Below are positions 48,241 through 59,847 of a stretch of DNA of 64,000 nucleotides, piece after piece. The stretch is from Symsagittifera roscoffensis (Eukaryota > Xenacoelomorpha > Acoela > Convolutidae): contig NC_087063.1 in NCBI RefSeq assembly GCF_963678635.1, positions 48,619,220-48,683,219 of the forward strand, given 5' to 3'. The notes beneath the pieces were generated by a model, which saw only the letters and a program-made list of their open reading frames with translations, was not told the DNA's origin and made no database searches. How positions within the stretch are numbered: position 1 is the stretch's first letter; each line of letters starts with the position of its first letter. A program made the translations under genes and the position numbers.

Positions 48241-49190
48241 AAAGGACTGATCCTTTTCAAAGGTTTCCTTTTGCTTTTTTGAAGACCTCTCCGAGCGCGT
48301 TCAATTAATTGCGCGAGATCGAGATGAGTATTCTAACTAAGCAATTCATCTTGTCACCGCTCGCCCAAGCATAAAAACAAGTTCGAAATCAAAGTCTGCT
48401 CGGCCTCCACTCGGATTTTCGTTTTACATTTGCGGGCAACGCCACAATCGCAGCTGCAGTTAGTCCTCTATCGAAGCAAATTGAGATTGGATCGAAACCA
48501 TGTTTCGCTATCACTCCCCAGATAGAGCGAGTTTTCTATTGTTCTTGCAACATCGTTTCCTCCGTGCACTTATTAGACCCAATTAGTGTAATGCCCAACT
48601 AAGTTCCCGTTCCATATTCAGCTTTCTGTGCCCTGAGAAAACTGCCGTTTTTAATATATTTTTTCAAAGTATGAAAATTGTCGCCATCTGTAAATTGATA
48701 TCAAATTCACAACACTATTTTAGCACTCAAATTCACTGGACGGCAAAGTGGCAGACAGAAGTGACAGACAGCTCCAAGATTGACAAAAAAAACTAAAACT
48801 CAAACTAACTGATTTTAAATCAAACATATATCGCACAGCCGAGTTTACAAGGCTGTCTCACTGAACAACCCAATGTTTCTGGTGAGATAGTTTCACTTTG
48901 CTTAGCAAACGTTTTTACTTTTATTTTTCCGAGAAAAAATTACTCGTCGGTGTTTATGATGTATTTAATGAAAACTATCATGTTCAGACCAAGAAAAACA
49001 GGTGAGTCTTTAAAATTAAATTTCGATACTTTGATCATTCGGAGCTCAGATGTTTTGCTCTCGATCATTGCTCTCGATCTTCACTCTCGTTTAAAATCTA
49101 AATTGGTATTTTGAGGGTTTTCGCTTTTAATTTCTTTCACTCGATTTCTTCTTGTTTTTTTTTTCCACTTCCAATTTTCTTGATTGCGAT
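48241..49190. other. No gene identified
   Basis: It could contain upstream parts of the gypsy element (gag, LTR), but no motif is readable. Confidence 0.35.
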
Positions 49191-49194
49191 CAGG

Positions 49195-49320
49195 GGGGAT
49201 TTAGGGGACCCCCCTAAGGGATTCGTTCAACCCCCACTCTTTCGACCACCAAGCAGGGATTCGTTCGACCCCCACTCGGGTCCTCTTTTGTTATTATTTG
49301 ATGAACTCCATTTTTGGTGA
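49195..49320 (+). repeat. Pyrimidine-rich dispersed repeat
   Basis: AGGGATTCGTTC(A/G)ACCCCCACTC occurs twice (about 49218 and 49256), followed by CTCCATTTTTGG. A similar arrangement, CAGGGATTCGACCCC...CCATTTTTGG, occurs at 16155-16220. Confidence 0.4.
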
Positions 49321-51741
49321 TCAACACTAGAATTGCCGGAAAGAGAGCGCGCCGAGAAAAAAACGCGATTCTTTGGTCAAAAAACTGTCATATCATGAAG
49401 ACTAAATTTTTGACACATTTTACTTAATTTTTGCTTGCGGCGTAGAAATTTTTGTCGAAATAGGGTCTTTTTAGTGCTCTGAGAGAGCTCGAAAAATCAA
49501 ATAAGTCCATCGACATAAAAAAAACAAGGGCCAAATTTTCTTTTTGTTTCAACACCCGCCCCTCCCCCTCACGAAAATCCTAGATAAGCCCATGATTGCA
49601 AGGTTTTTGTTTGGCTGATTTTGTACCTCGAAAAAATTTTACACAATACCTGATCGCATTTCATATACTACAATTTTTGATTGCAAAAATTACGTCAGTT
49701 GGTTCAGTTTTTGCAGCCTGTGCCAATGATGTTTTATTGTATCGTCGCAAAAACTGCAAAAAGTAGGCCTATCATTTACTAGTACATGAGCTAGTTAAGT
49801 TGCAATTGTATATTTTAGTAGCTATAAATTTCACATGCGACCAAAAAGAGAGAAAAATTTTAAAAATGACCTCATCGGCATTTTGATTGAAACTTGCTTT
49901 TCCGGAAAATTAACATTGTTTTAGTTTTATCTTATCAGTTTTTATTGACAATTCAATTGTGTTTTTGATTCTACGCTATTGACCTGATTCTTATCTTCCT
50001 GTCAAATCTGTGGTTTGGGTGTGAACGCACTTTCTTATCACTGAGGAAATGAGCTCCCAAACGGAACTCGATCGATAAAATAAATGGAATGATACACATT
50101 TTATAGTTCGAATTTTCTCCATTTTTATGTAAAGTGCTCCTCAAGTCAAGGCTGATTTGAGGGGAAAAGTTGAAATGGCAATGTGGGAAAGCGTGAACGA
50201 GCTGTTTTAAAGACGAGCTGTTTTAAAGACGATGTGGGAGGTTTTATGAAACGGATCTTCTATCGTGCCTTATACTCAATAGCTGTCTCTGACTGGTATC
50301 TCGCTGCCGGTCCTAGCTAAAGAATGTCAGAGCATTAAGATAAAAAAGGTCCTTTTTGATTTTAGATGGCTTAAAGTTTTTAACAATTTTATCGGACAAC
50401 ATTCCAACTTTTTGGATAATTCTGAGCTCCAACCTAAAACTAAATCATTTTTTTGAAGTTTTGTGTTGGCTGTTTTTATCGCCGTTTCATTGAATCTTTT
50501 TGGCTCTGAAAAGTGCATCGTAGATCACTGCTGAAATTTTTTTTTGAAATTGTGGACTTGAAGTTAGTCTGAAAATGTTTGTTTCCATTGCTCTTTATGC
50601 AGCTCAAATGCAATCTTAAAAGGTCCGTTGCAAATTTTACGTCCTTTCCACCGTCACATGGTCAAAAAGGTTTCAAAAAATTGAAACGTTTCCAATATTC
50701 TTTTTAAAAATTATATCCCAGGTTGACGTCCATAGAAAAAATATTCTCGTCATACAGTTTAATACATGAAGTCTATGGAAAAAATGCTGGTCATACAAAA
50801 TTCATACAAAAATTAAAAAGTGTTTTAAAGCTTTTAATCAACAATTTTGTTTGCCTCTTTTGAAATTTTCTGGTCATTAAAAAAATCTTTCAAAATTTTG
50901 ATATAAAAAGGCTTGTTATACAATTTTCATGTATGAAAATTATAAGATAATCATTTTGCCATAAAAAAAATTCCAAACTTGAGTTAAAAAATTTTCAATC
51001 CCTTTTTTAGTTGCAAACTTGTTTTTGTGCTCAAATAGAAACTACACAAAAAAAATTTGCATGCAAAATTTGACTTCTTTTTTTAAGGTAGTTCAGGATG
51101 ATTTTTTCACCCAAATAGCTTAAAAACTACAAAAAAGTGTTTTTTTTTGTAAACACGATTGTTTGTTTCACCTGCAAAAATAAAAACAAATTTGATAAAA
51201 AACAGGCTTATTCATCTAACCATCAAAAGTTTCAAGCTAAAATTTATCAAGCCATATACAAAAAGTTACATTTTTGGTACTTGCAAATTACATAGAAAAA
51301 TCCGTGGTGTGACTTCTTCGTCGAGAGGGAGGAATCTATTGTATGAGATGTGTTCGAATTCAACCTGAAGAATATGGATGCGAAAAAACAATTGCGCATA
51401 GAGAGACATTGTCATACATTGCGCATCTTCTAAATTGCTCAAAAGTTTTCAATGATGCATTAGTGATTGAAAATTCCCAAGTTTTATTTTATTTAAGAAA
51501 AATGGCTCTAACTGAAGCTAATTGTTATTGTTTGTCGGATGCACACGTGTCATGTTAATGATGTGCCAAATTTTTTAAATTTTTTTTTAGCTGTAACTGA
51601 ACTTAGGATAAATGTTTACACTCAAAACGGGCTCATGAGGATCAAAAAATTGTGGTCTTCTTTCTTAAAAATTATACAAGTGTCTGTTCAACCCTCATTT
51701 TATTATATCACTGATCATACCTCCTCTTTACTTTTGTAATT
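49321..51741. other. Long stretch without a recognised gene
   Basis: AT-rich, with many homopolymers. The open segment 51343-51558 (+) starts MRCVRIQPEEYGCEKTIAHR and contains several Cys, but I cannot assign it. It may be coding debris upstream of the Artemis-like relic. Confidence 0.35.
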
Positions 51742-52617
51742 ATGTCAAAATTTGCCGGTCCAATATCCAATATCAGAGCTTGCTGGCGTTTCAACTATTT
51801 GCTTCAAGGGTGAAAACCTCAAATCTACAGTTTATTTTCTTTCGCACTGTCATACAGATCACATGAGGGACCTTAATGAACCTGAGCTCTTCGAAAGATT
51901 AAAACACAATAACTTTTTTTAAATTTTTGTCAGAAACTTTTGGCTGGTTCGTTGAGTGCATTGTCGCATTAAGCTCAATTAACTCCAAATATAATACCAC
52001 TGGATTCAGATAATGAGATAACATTGAATGTTTTATCGGAAAGGGACGAGACTCAAACCCTAACTGTCACTCTTTTTTCCTGCAGGTCACTGTCCAAGTT
52101 CAGCAATGCTCTTAATAATTTCCAAAGAGAAACCTGTCCTTTTTACTGGCAATTTCAGATGGCAAGTTGGTCATATGAAACAAATGAAGTTCGAGTTTCA
52201 TTATGTCCGTATCAGTTGTACAAATTTGTTCCGTCAATCCAAAATTGGCTCACCTTAGATGGCGAAAGTACCAAAATCCATTTCTGCAAGCCATCGTCTG
52301 CGTCTGCGAACTTAAAACTGCCTTGAAACGGCATCTCAAGTCCAGAACTGCTAACAGTCATTCCAACCGCAATGTTCTTCACTAAAAACGCGATAATGCC
52401 TGAGAGATTGGTTAAAACAGTGTCTGAAAGAACCATTCGGTGCTGTTATTGTTCGGATTCTTCAGCTGACGAAATAATGGATTTCCTTTCGAGTCTGCAG
52501 CTCGAAAAAATTACAGTCTTCGTTTGTCCGGATGAATTCACTTCACTTGACTCTGTGAAAAACTTTTTTGATTACGCTCAAACATCAGAACCCAAACACG
52601 TCAAACCATGCGAGTAG
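51742..52617 (+). pseudogene. Artemis (DCLRE1C/SNM1C)-like pseudogene
   Basis: Artemis is a metallo-beta-lactamase/beta-CASP nuclease that opens hairpins and trims ends in non-homologous end joining. The relic starts at ATG 51742 (MSKFAGPIS), shifts frame, then reads GVSTICFKGENLKSTVYFLS and HCHTDHMRDL, the HxHxDH metal-binding motif, near 51845-51870. PNIIPLDSDNEITLNVL and TLTVTLF follow. After a one-base slip in a T6 tract at 52074-52079 come PAGHCPSSAMLL and FTGNFRW, the motif normally GDFR, so the metal-binding Asp is Asn. The beta-CASP middle is missing. The C-terminal part reads IRCCYCSDSSADEIMDFLSS and ends near 52617. No introns are visible across the remnant, so it may be a processed pseudogene. 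Confidence 0.7.
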
Positions 52618-52797
52618 AAAGTTGTGAAAAGAGAAAGTTAAGTTCAAAAGAAAGATAAACGCAAACATTATCTGGAGAATATTTCAACATACACATCAGA
52701 CTACGAATACCAAAGTGAGACATTTAGACAACAGAGACACTTTGTCGAAGGTGGATATTTCGAGGAAAAGGATTCAGAAACAGCCGAAACAGCCCTA

Positions 52798-52920
52798 CAG
52801 GGATCATTGGGTTTTGAGATCCCAACGTAAATTTTTGAGATCCCATGTAAAAGTACTGATCCCATGTAAAATTTGTTATGATCCCAAATAATGATCCCAC
52901 AAATTTGATCCCATTGTATA
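52798..52920 (+). repeat. GATCCCA-motif cluster
   Basis: GATCCCA occurs seven times within ~110 bases, three times as GATCCCATGTAAA or GATCCCAACGTAAA. Confidence 0.85.
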
Positions 52921-53183
52921 ATTTTTTAAACCAATGATCCTGAATGTAAATTTTTGTTAGGTTGATAACTAAATCGTCCAAATGCCCAGACGGTGTATTT
53001 CGTTCTTTTTGTTTATGCGCCAAATTGGAGTGGTATTTAAAGTGGTTATAGCTATTAGTTTCATGCATGGTATATGAAAGACGCTTGATTTCTGCACCGA
53101 TTATGTTTGAAATATATGTATAGAATCAGCTTGAAATTTTGATGTATTACTATAGACTGGTTTCTGTAAACGTCTATGTCAAG

Positions 53184-53233
53184 TACTTTCAGGAAGAAAC
53201 TGTTAAACGAATTACTTTCAGGAAGAAACTGAA
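53184..53233 (+). repeat. Short direct repeat
   Basis: ACTTTCAGGAAGAAACTG occurs at about 53185 and 53214. Confidence 0.9.
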
Positions 53234-53472
53234 TTAAACGGAAAACATACGTTTCAAGGTTAAATTGAATTTTGTAAACTTTTGGTTCAAATATAACACC
53301 AATTCTAACACGCACACTGGTACACATTAAAAGATAAGACTTGTCATAAAGTCAATATTAGATAGGAAGCGTTTGAAGCTAAATTATTTCTGGCTTGACC
53401 ACTGAATGTAAATGCTGTTACTCTTTACTGCACAATATTTTACCCACTATCACATTAACAAATATTTTTTTC

Positions 53473-56400
53473 TTATTTCCTGCGAAAACGTTTTGGTTGC
53501 GTTGGCACATCTTCAACGGCTTCACGATCTAGAAAAGAATTATCCGACGATTCTGAAGACGATTCTGCAGAAGTTTCAGCATTCAAATCGGCAATATCGT
53601 CACTGTCAAGGTCACTCTCGTTTATCTGATCGAGACGTGCAAATCCAGGATCCGAAGTCTGGAATCCTATTTCATTTGAGGCTGTTGACATAAGATTGAA
53701 CAATGAACGATGCACATGTGATTGACTTGTGCTGGGGTCAATGAAGCTATCTTGACTATCGTATTGCACATCTTGCGTATAATCCCGGTCTATTTGTGTT
53801 CGATCAAGTTCTTGCGACATACCATCTAGTATATTCTCTTGATCCCATTCTATTGGTGCGTCATTGTCTTCAAAATGAGCAACCCATGCATCTAGATCGT
53901 CATCATCATCACTATCTCGATCTAACGTTTCATCGTTCGCACTATCGGTATGAAATGTAGAGCTGTTATTATCACCACGACTATCGTTTGAAGGCGGTTT
54001 TGAAGACTCGATGTAACCATATGGCAACGTTGAAATGCCATCATCCAATATATACCGTTTATCGTCGAACGATGACAATGCTATCTTATTCGTACGAACA
54101 GTATTCAGAACATGACAGTCAGATGCAATTCGGGTGTTTTCAGCTCGATAGAGACTACCCATCTCAAGAGTTTCTTCATACTTCCGATGAGTAAGAAGAT
54201 TTTGAGTTGCCCTGGAAATGCCTTTAGCTGAAAGCTTACGATGATCTATATAAAATGAATAAATGATTACTAATCGTTAATACATTGAATTTTTTTTTCG
54301 AAAAAAAAATTTTCACCAAATTTTCGACAAATTTTTTTCGAAAAATTTTTTTTCCACAAATTTTCAACAAATTTTTTTTCGAAAAAATTTTTTCTCAAAT
54401 TTTTTTTTTCGACAAATTTTTTTTTTCGACAAATTTTTTTTTTCGAAAAAATTTTTTTTCCCAAATTTTCGACAAATTTTTTTTCGAAAAAAAATTTTTT
54501 CCCAAATTTTTTTTTCGACAAATTTTTTTCCCAAATTTTCGAAATTTTTTTTCACAAAATTTCGACAAATTTTTTTTCGAATAATTTTTTTTCCCAATTT
54601 TTTTTCGACAAATTTTTTTTCAAAAAAAAATTTTTCCCAAATTTTTTTCGGACAATTTTTTCATTAAAAAAATTTTTTCCCAAATTTTGATGATTAATTG
54701 AAAGTACTCACTTAGAGAGACGATTGAGTATAACTTGGGTTTTAAAGCAATGAAATCCGTGATGGTGTCGGCTGGGAACTCATCTTTGTATTTGAGAACT
54801 GTCAGTTTGTTTTGCTTGTTAAACAGGGGATGGTTTTCGGGATAATTTGAGAAATCGAATTCGTCAATAATGTTGGATTTGTTTTTCAAAATTTCGTAAA
54901 AATCTGCATTCTTTTCGTTTTCTATTTCATAAAGCAAACTATCGGTATCGGAGTAAAGCAATCGACACTCAAAGTTTGGTTTCATAATTTCATAGTGAAA
55001 CCGATACATTTCAAATTTAGCGATTTCAAGCACGCATGCTCCTACTATGGTAGGTACAATCCAATTAATGAATCGTGGTGCTGACGTCAATGCCGCTAAA
55101 TCATCACCAAATATTTTAAATGTCTTGAAGTCAAAAGCAGAAATTTGTTGCATTGTTTCTTCAGCGTTATGTACAATATTAACCTTCACTCTTTTTCTTT
55201 TCGATTCGCATGTTTTTTCCATATGCAGAATTATTCAACAATTTGTACAGTGCTTCTTCAAATTTGTTTCGGGCAGATTTCCTTTTGTTTGTGTTTAGGG
55301 TTATATAGGGTTCTAACCATAGTTCTTGCTTGAACTTTAAAACTCTATGTACTTTCGTTATTTTCAAACCCAACCGAACATAGAGTTGTGAGAGTTTGTA
55401 ATGCACTGTATAATTATTCTTGTTATGCAATGTCTGAAGCAGTTTTTTTACTTTGCCAGGAGCAACTCGATAATTATCATTGCTTTTCATTTGTTTTGCC
55501 AGATCTCGTTGGTAATCACTTAACCACTCCTCTGGCACCACTTCTTTGGTTGGTGCTAAAGGATAGTCTCGATGGGATTCATGAAGTTCTTGAGGGTACT
55601 CGAGATCTACTTCAAGAATGAAACCAATATCTGAATCTTCTGGAGTTGCCAATATTTCATCAAAGCTCGTTTCACTGCTTGTACTAACTTCACCGTCTTC
55701 CTTAACATGGATTAACTCAAAGTCCCGTGCTGGTAATTTATGCATTTGCATAACACCTCCATATAGATTATTTGCATCCAACATGAAGCCAAAAGTTGTT
55801 TTTTCTTGAGGGTTGTACTTTTCATTCATGTACGGGTTGTTTGCATTGAATTTTCGTTTTTCAAAAACAGATGCTGTCCCACCTCGCATCATGTTTTCCA
55901 CCATTTCTAAATGCTCTCTTTCCGAAAGAAGTTCAATATCAGCGTTACAGATCCTCTTGAAAGCATCTCCCGCAAGCTTCGACGCAGTAAAATGATGCGC
56001 GCAATCTAATCCGTAGCTTGCGTGAGTTATCGAACGAAACTCTTCAAAAACACATGCGAGAAGAAGAGTATCACATGTGAGATAGAGATTGTGATATTGC
56101 TCTAAGTTAATGCAATTGAATTTATCGAAGACTGTTTGAGCATGTTTTAAATCTTCTTCACTAACACTGATTTTTCCTCCTTCTAATGAGTTTCCCCATG
56201 CACTGAGTGGTGGCAGATTTTGTTCATCAAACTTTAATCGATTTGACATATAGGAATAAGGGTAAAAACCTTTCCTCTTTAGAAGTGCGCGAGAACTCTC
56301 ATCAGCTTTTTTGAAGTGTTCATCTAGTATAGAGAACTTATCAGCTGGTAAATTATCAACAATTTTTTGTAACGAAGAATTCAAAAACTTACATGAGTCT

Positions 56401-58508
56401 ATGAATCGCATGTATTCATGGACATTTTGCTTAACACCATTTGCTCGTGTGTAAGTGTCAACCAATACACCAATGCTTAGTGAGATATACTTCTCATCTG
56501 TTGCGGGTATGACTTGGATCGTGCTCGTTGGTTCCAACTCACCCAAGGCCAAACAAATATGGTGAAGATCATAATTTTGTATATTGTGTCCAACAACTGG
56601 TGTATATCGCACCTTTCGTCGCGCTGGGTTACACTTTGAGTGCGCCCACCCTAGGAATTCACCACTGTAGTGACAGTGGTCCAAACATTTTGTTTCACCT
56701 TCAACAAACTCTGCTAGGCACAACCAGCATGAGGTAGCTTCATCATGCTTCAGGATAGATCGATTGCCAATATAGTTTGGGTATCGATTTTTTTGTTGGT
56801 AGATTTGTTTTGCTAGTATGTGTAACTGCTCGATGAATTTTGGTATACATTTTTCACTACTGTTTAAATCAAAGAAGTATGGTTTTGAAGAACCATGTTC
56901 AATTGCACACAGAGAGTAACCAGAGGGTTCATGTTTTTCTAAGATCCTAGACGACGAAGTGTTCGGGTTGTTTTTGCATGTGGTTACAGGTTTCAAAAAC
57001 GATTCGAAATCGAAGTAGATAACGACAGGAACAAAACTAAGTGCTGCATAGTTGTTGAATTTGTATTTATTGCTTCCATCTTCAGCGGATGGCATTTTTA
57101 TTACTGCAGGTTCATGTTCTTTGCATGATCTTTGATGCATCTTGTTCGCTTCTTCGCTATAACTTATGTGAAAACAGTTCCGACACAGGCGCATGAAGGT
57201 CCGGAATTTATAACTTTTGATTTCACATATGAATCTTAACAGGTTAGTTATTAGGACGAAATGATGTTTACCCGGCTCAAATAACAACAAAAGATCCATA
57301 CTGAAAGTATCCCCAGACTCATTTTTTGATATCAACATAGGCACCAAGTCTCCTTTTTCATAAAGAAACACATTGACACGAACTTTGTTCAAATGTTCAA
57401 ATTCGGGTATATCTCTGAAACTCATTGGGGTTGGAAACTCACCGATTGGTTTTTTGGCGTTGCTCGTTCTTTAAGTTGCAGGGCATGTTTTTTCAGCAGC
57501 TGGATCTTCGTATCTTCCAACGATTAAATTCAAACGATAATGAAGGTGATAAGCAGCAGTAAAACAAAGATTAAAACAGTCATGGTCATCATGGTTGCGA
57601 ATATTAATTAAATGACTGGCTTTTGCAATTTTTAATGGTTATGTTATATGTGATGACCCTCGAATGGGATTCATTTTAACAAATTTGATAAACAATCTAA
57701 CCACTTGTTGTAAAACCCATCCGCTTCCGTGTGAAGCAAATGAATGAAGCACCGATTGCATTCTATCGACCATTTCATAAAACGTTCCATCCGCAAGTCC
57801 GTCGGATAGAATCGGAACCATAAGGGAATTAACATAAATGTCAACAAGCTCATTTTGAGTGAGGTTGTTCAGATCTTCGTCATTGATCACTGACGGTTTT
57901 TGTAAACTCAAATTTAATGAAAATTGAACTTTTTGGGGCCATTGGAAACCGTTTGCAAAAATCAAATTTTGGATTTGTTCTTTGTGCTTAGACATAAATT
58001 CTAATATATCTACACTATCATCACCAGGAATAAGAAAATTTTTCAGGGTACCATTGAAAGCAGATTTATGTAATTCAATGTCATTCACATTCATGTTTGG
58101 GGCAATTGTTTCGTTTTTGCTGATGGATGCAGTATTGTTACTAGTAGCGACAGGTAAACTATGAAGATTAATCATATGGTTATTGAGTTCATTGTTAGAA
58201 ACAAAGCCTAAATTACAATATTCACATAAATTGGCTATGCTCTCATGAGTTGAAATAAAATGTTGTTCAAGAGAAGATAACAATAACGATGTGAAAGGGC
58301 AATCATTACACATGTAAATTGGAATACCTTTTTCCATAGCATGAAAATTTCGTTCATGTCTGGTTCGGTTAGTTTTAAATGTGAAAAGTATTGGACAAAA
58401 ATTACATTTGTATTTTGCAGGATTCATTATCAAGTGTTCCAGAGAAATAGAAGTTTGCAAATAAAGTTCGTATTTGAACAAATTTTCAAATACATAACAC
58501 GACTTCAT
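53473..58508 (-). pseudogene. polB: Zinc-finger / protein-primed family B DNA polymerase (Polinton/adintovirus type)
   Basis: Read leftward. It starts at ATG 58508 or 58427. Three C2H2 fingers (CNFC...H4H, CNDC...H4H, CEYC...H4H) lie at 58200-58410. A spacer follows, ending GSGWVLQQVVRLFIKFVKMN, then PIRGSS. A TAA at 57639-57641 and another at 57471-57473 interrupt one continuous frame. The polymerase proper runs from 57425: exonuclease motifs YFDFES, GHNIQNYD and YMRFIDS; an EndoVII-like CWLC...DHCHYSGEF...HSKCN; motif A DANNLYG and motif B NNSAYGK. Motif C is YSDTDSLL after a single-base slip at the A6 tract 55213-55218. The last exon (53473-54245) has NKIALSSFDDKRYILDDGI, then an acidic, Ser/Asp-rich tail. 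The three breaks make it a pseudogene unless they are assembly errors. The lack of other damage implies recent activity. Confidence 0.85.
54246..54711 (-). other. Intron of the polymerase gene, filled with TTTTTTCGAAAAAA palindromes
   Basis: Minus strand: the donor CTAA/GTGAGTAC (first intron base 54711) and acceptor TTTTATATAG (last base 54246) bound 466 bases. Joining the flanks restores the polymerase frame in phase 1, and both sides match the family. The possible branch point TATTAAC lies ~35 bases before the acceptor. About 400 bases of the intron are imperfect repeats of A/T runs centred on TTCGAA. Open readings in it on either strand (Phe/Lys-rich) are artefacts. Confidence 0.8.
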
Positions 58509-58878
58509 GGGATTGGTTGAACTTGAAAATATGCTACAGGTAATCCCGCTCAAATTTGAGTTTAAACGGCAATCGCCCGCCAAAATTTGAATTCAATTTA
58601 AAAGTCCCGCAAAAAGTTTTGATTGCCAATAATTTGTAAAATCTAAATAAATATTGAATTTATTCGTTATCATGTACAAACTTTCAAATACATAACACGA
58701 CTTCATGGGATTGGATGAATTTGAAAATATGCTACATGTAATCCCGCTCAAATTTGAGTTTAAACGGCAATCGCCCGCCAAAATTTGAATTCAATTTAAA
58801 AGTCCCGCCAAAAATTTTGATTGCCAATGATTTGTAAATTCTAATTAACAATTGAATTTATTCGTTATCATGATCAAA
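58484..58878 (-). repeat. Perfectly adjacent 198-bp tandem repeat at the 5' end of polB
   Basis: Unit 1 is 58484-58680 and unit 2 is 58681-58878. Each holds, on the minus strand, GGCGGGACTTTTAAATTG or a near match, GAATTCAAATTTTGGCGGG, CGATTGCCGTTTAAAC, the palindrome CTCAAATTTGAG and the first coding piece MKSCYVFE. The units differ at roughly a dozen positions. The arrangement could duplicate a promoter and first codons. Confidence 0.85.
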
Positions 58879-59847
58879 TATTGTTTCTTCCGATCGGTTT
58901 CAGTCCACAAAAATCAATTAAAAGAGACAATACATTAATTAAGTTGTTAAACATTAATAACAATATTCTGAAAAAAAAAACATTTTCGATTTCTTATTAA
59001 TGGCTTGAACATGTGAACTGAATAGACTACAACATGTCTTTTGGTATAAAGACTCACTAACCATCAATGTTGCAAAGTAAAAAAAAACTCATTAGACATG
59101 GTGAAGACTAATTAACCGTGAATAAGGTAAAAGAAGAAAAAATATTAATTTCTTAAACAAAACATGTACCTTAAACATTATCATATATACATTATCATGT
59201 TGACACTTTCCCAAACATTTCATCGAAGACTTAACACGTCTCACTTAGGTCATATTTTCACAATCCATAGAGCAATTTATATGTTTCCGCAAAAAAAAAT
59301 AGAAACAAAACTTGAAAAAAAATATAAATTTTGTACAAAAAATGATGATCTCCCAAACTAGATGTTGTACAGTGTCGGCACCCTAGCTCAAAAATGTCCA
59401 GCTCGCCGAGAGAAGCAATATGAGTGGTCGGAAGACTATATTCGGAACGTGTAACAAAAAGTTAGAAAATTGATATAGGATGAGGCTTTTCGAAAATGAA
59501 ATGTCTGTATCTCTTCAGTGGATGGTCTGAACATAGTCGTGCAATATATCAAAATACTGCTCACGACCAGTTAATTAATTTTGATCAGAGGTCTAAAGAC
59601 TATAGGATCTCAAGTTTACGAGATAAAAATTCGAGTTCTTTTTTGTATTTTGATTGAAGACTTGTCGAACATTCGGTTATAAAATGACTTATTCTGCTCT
59701 TCTTTTCCTAGCAACTTGATAAGTAAAGCATTAAGAGGCTGAGAGTTTTAATTTACAAAATGTTTTTACATGAGGACACCAAATGAAATCTATTAAATAT
59801 CAATCTGAGTTTCAAGTTTATACACAATAAAACCAAATTAAAATCAA
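58879..59847. other. Non-coding spacer
   Basis: No gene recognised. 59367-59660 looks like unique sequence of moderate GC, without a frame. Confidence 0.35.

Larger units (their letters stand above)
52618..53472. other. Intergenic stretch between the Artemis relic and the PolB gene
   Basis: It contains an open piece at 52660-52800 (+) that may continue the Artemis-like C-terminus (YEYQSETFRQQRHFVEGG). The GATCCCA cluster at 52798-52920 and a two-copy TACTTTCAGGAAGAAACTG repeat at 53184-53230 also lie here. Confidence 0.4.

Noticed and set aside
53061-53327. Minus-strand frame of 88 codons near the polymerase 3' end
   Set aside because: It spans a short direct repeat, shows no motif and starts at a weak position. 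Treated as chance.
54285-54597. Phe- and Lys-rich open frames on both strands
   Set aside because: They are translations of the TTTTTTCGAAAAAA repeat inside the polymerase intron, so they are not proteins.
55205-55225. Canonical -1 programmed frameshift at A AAA AAC in PolB
   Set aside because: The heptamer is present in phase, but the downstream polymerase frame requires a +1 shift, which -1 slippage would not reach.
55047-57000. Plus-strand open frames opposite the polymerase gene
   Set aside because: They are antisense shadows of a strongly conserved minus-strand gene and have no motifs of their own.
58593-58781. Separate small gene starting like the polymerase N-terminus
   Set aside because: It is the second unit of the 198-bp tandem repeat and diverges from coding sequence after the repeated part.
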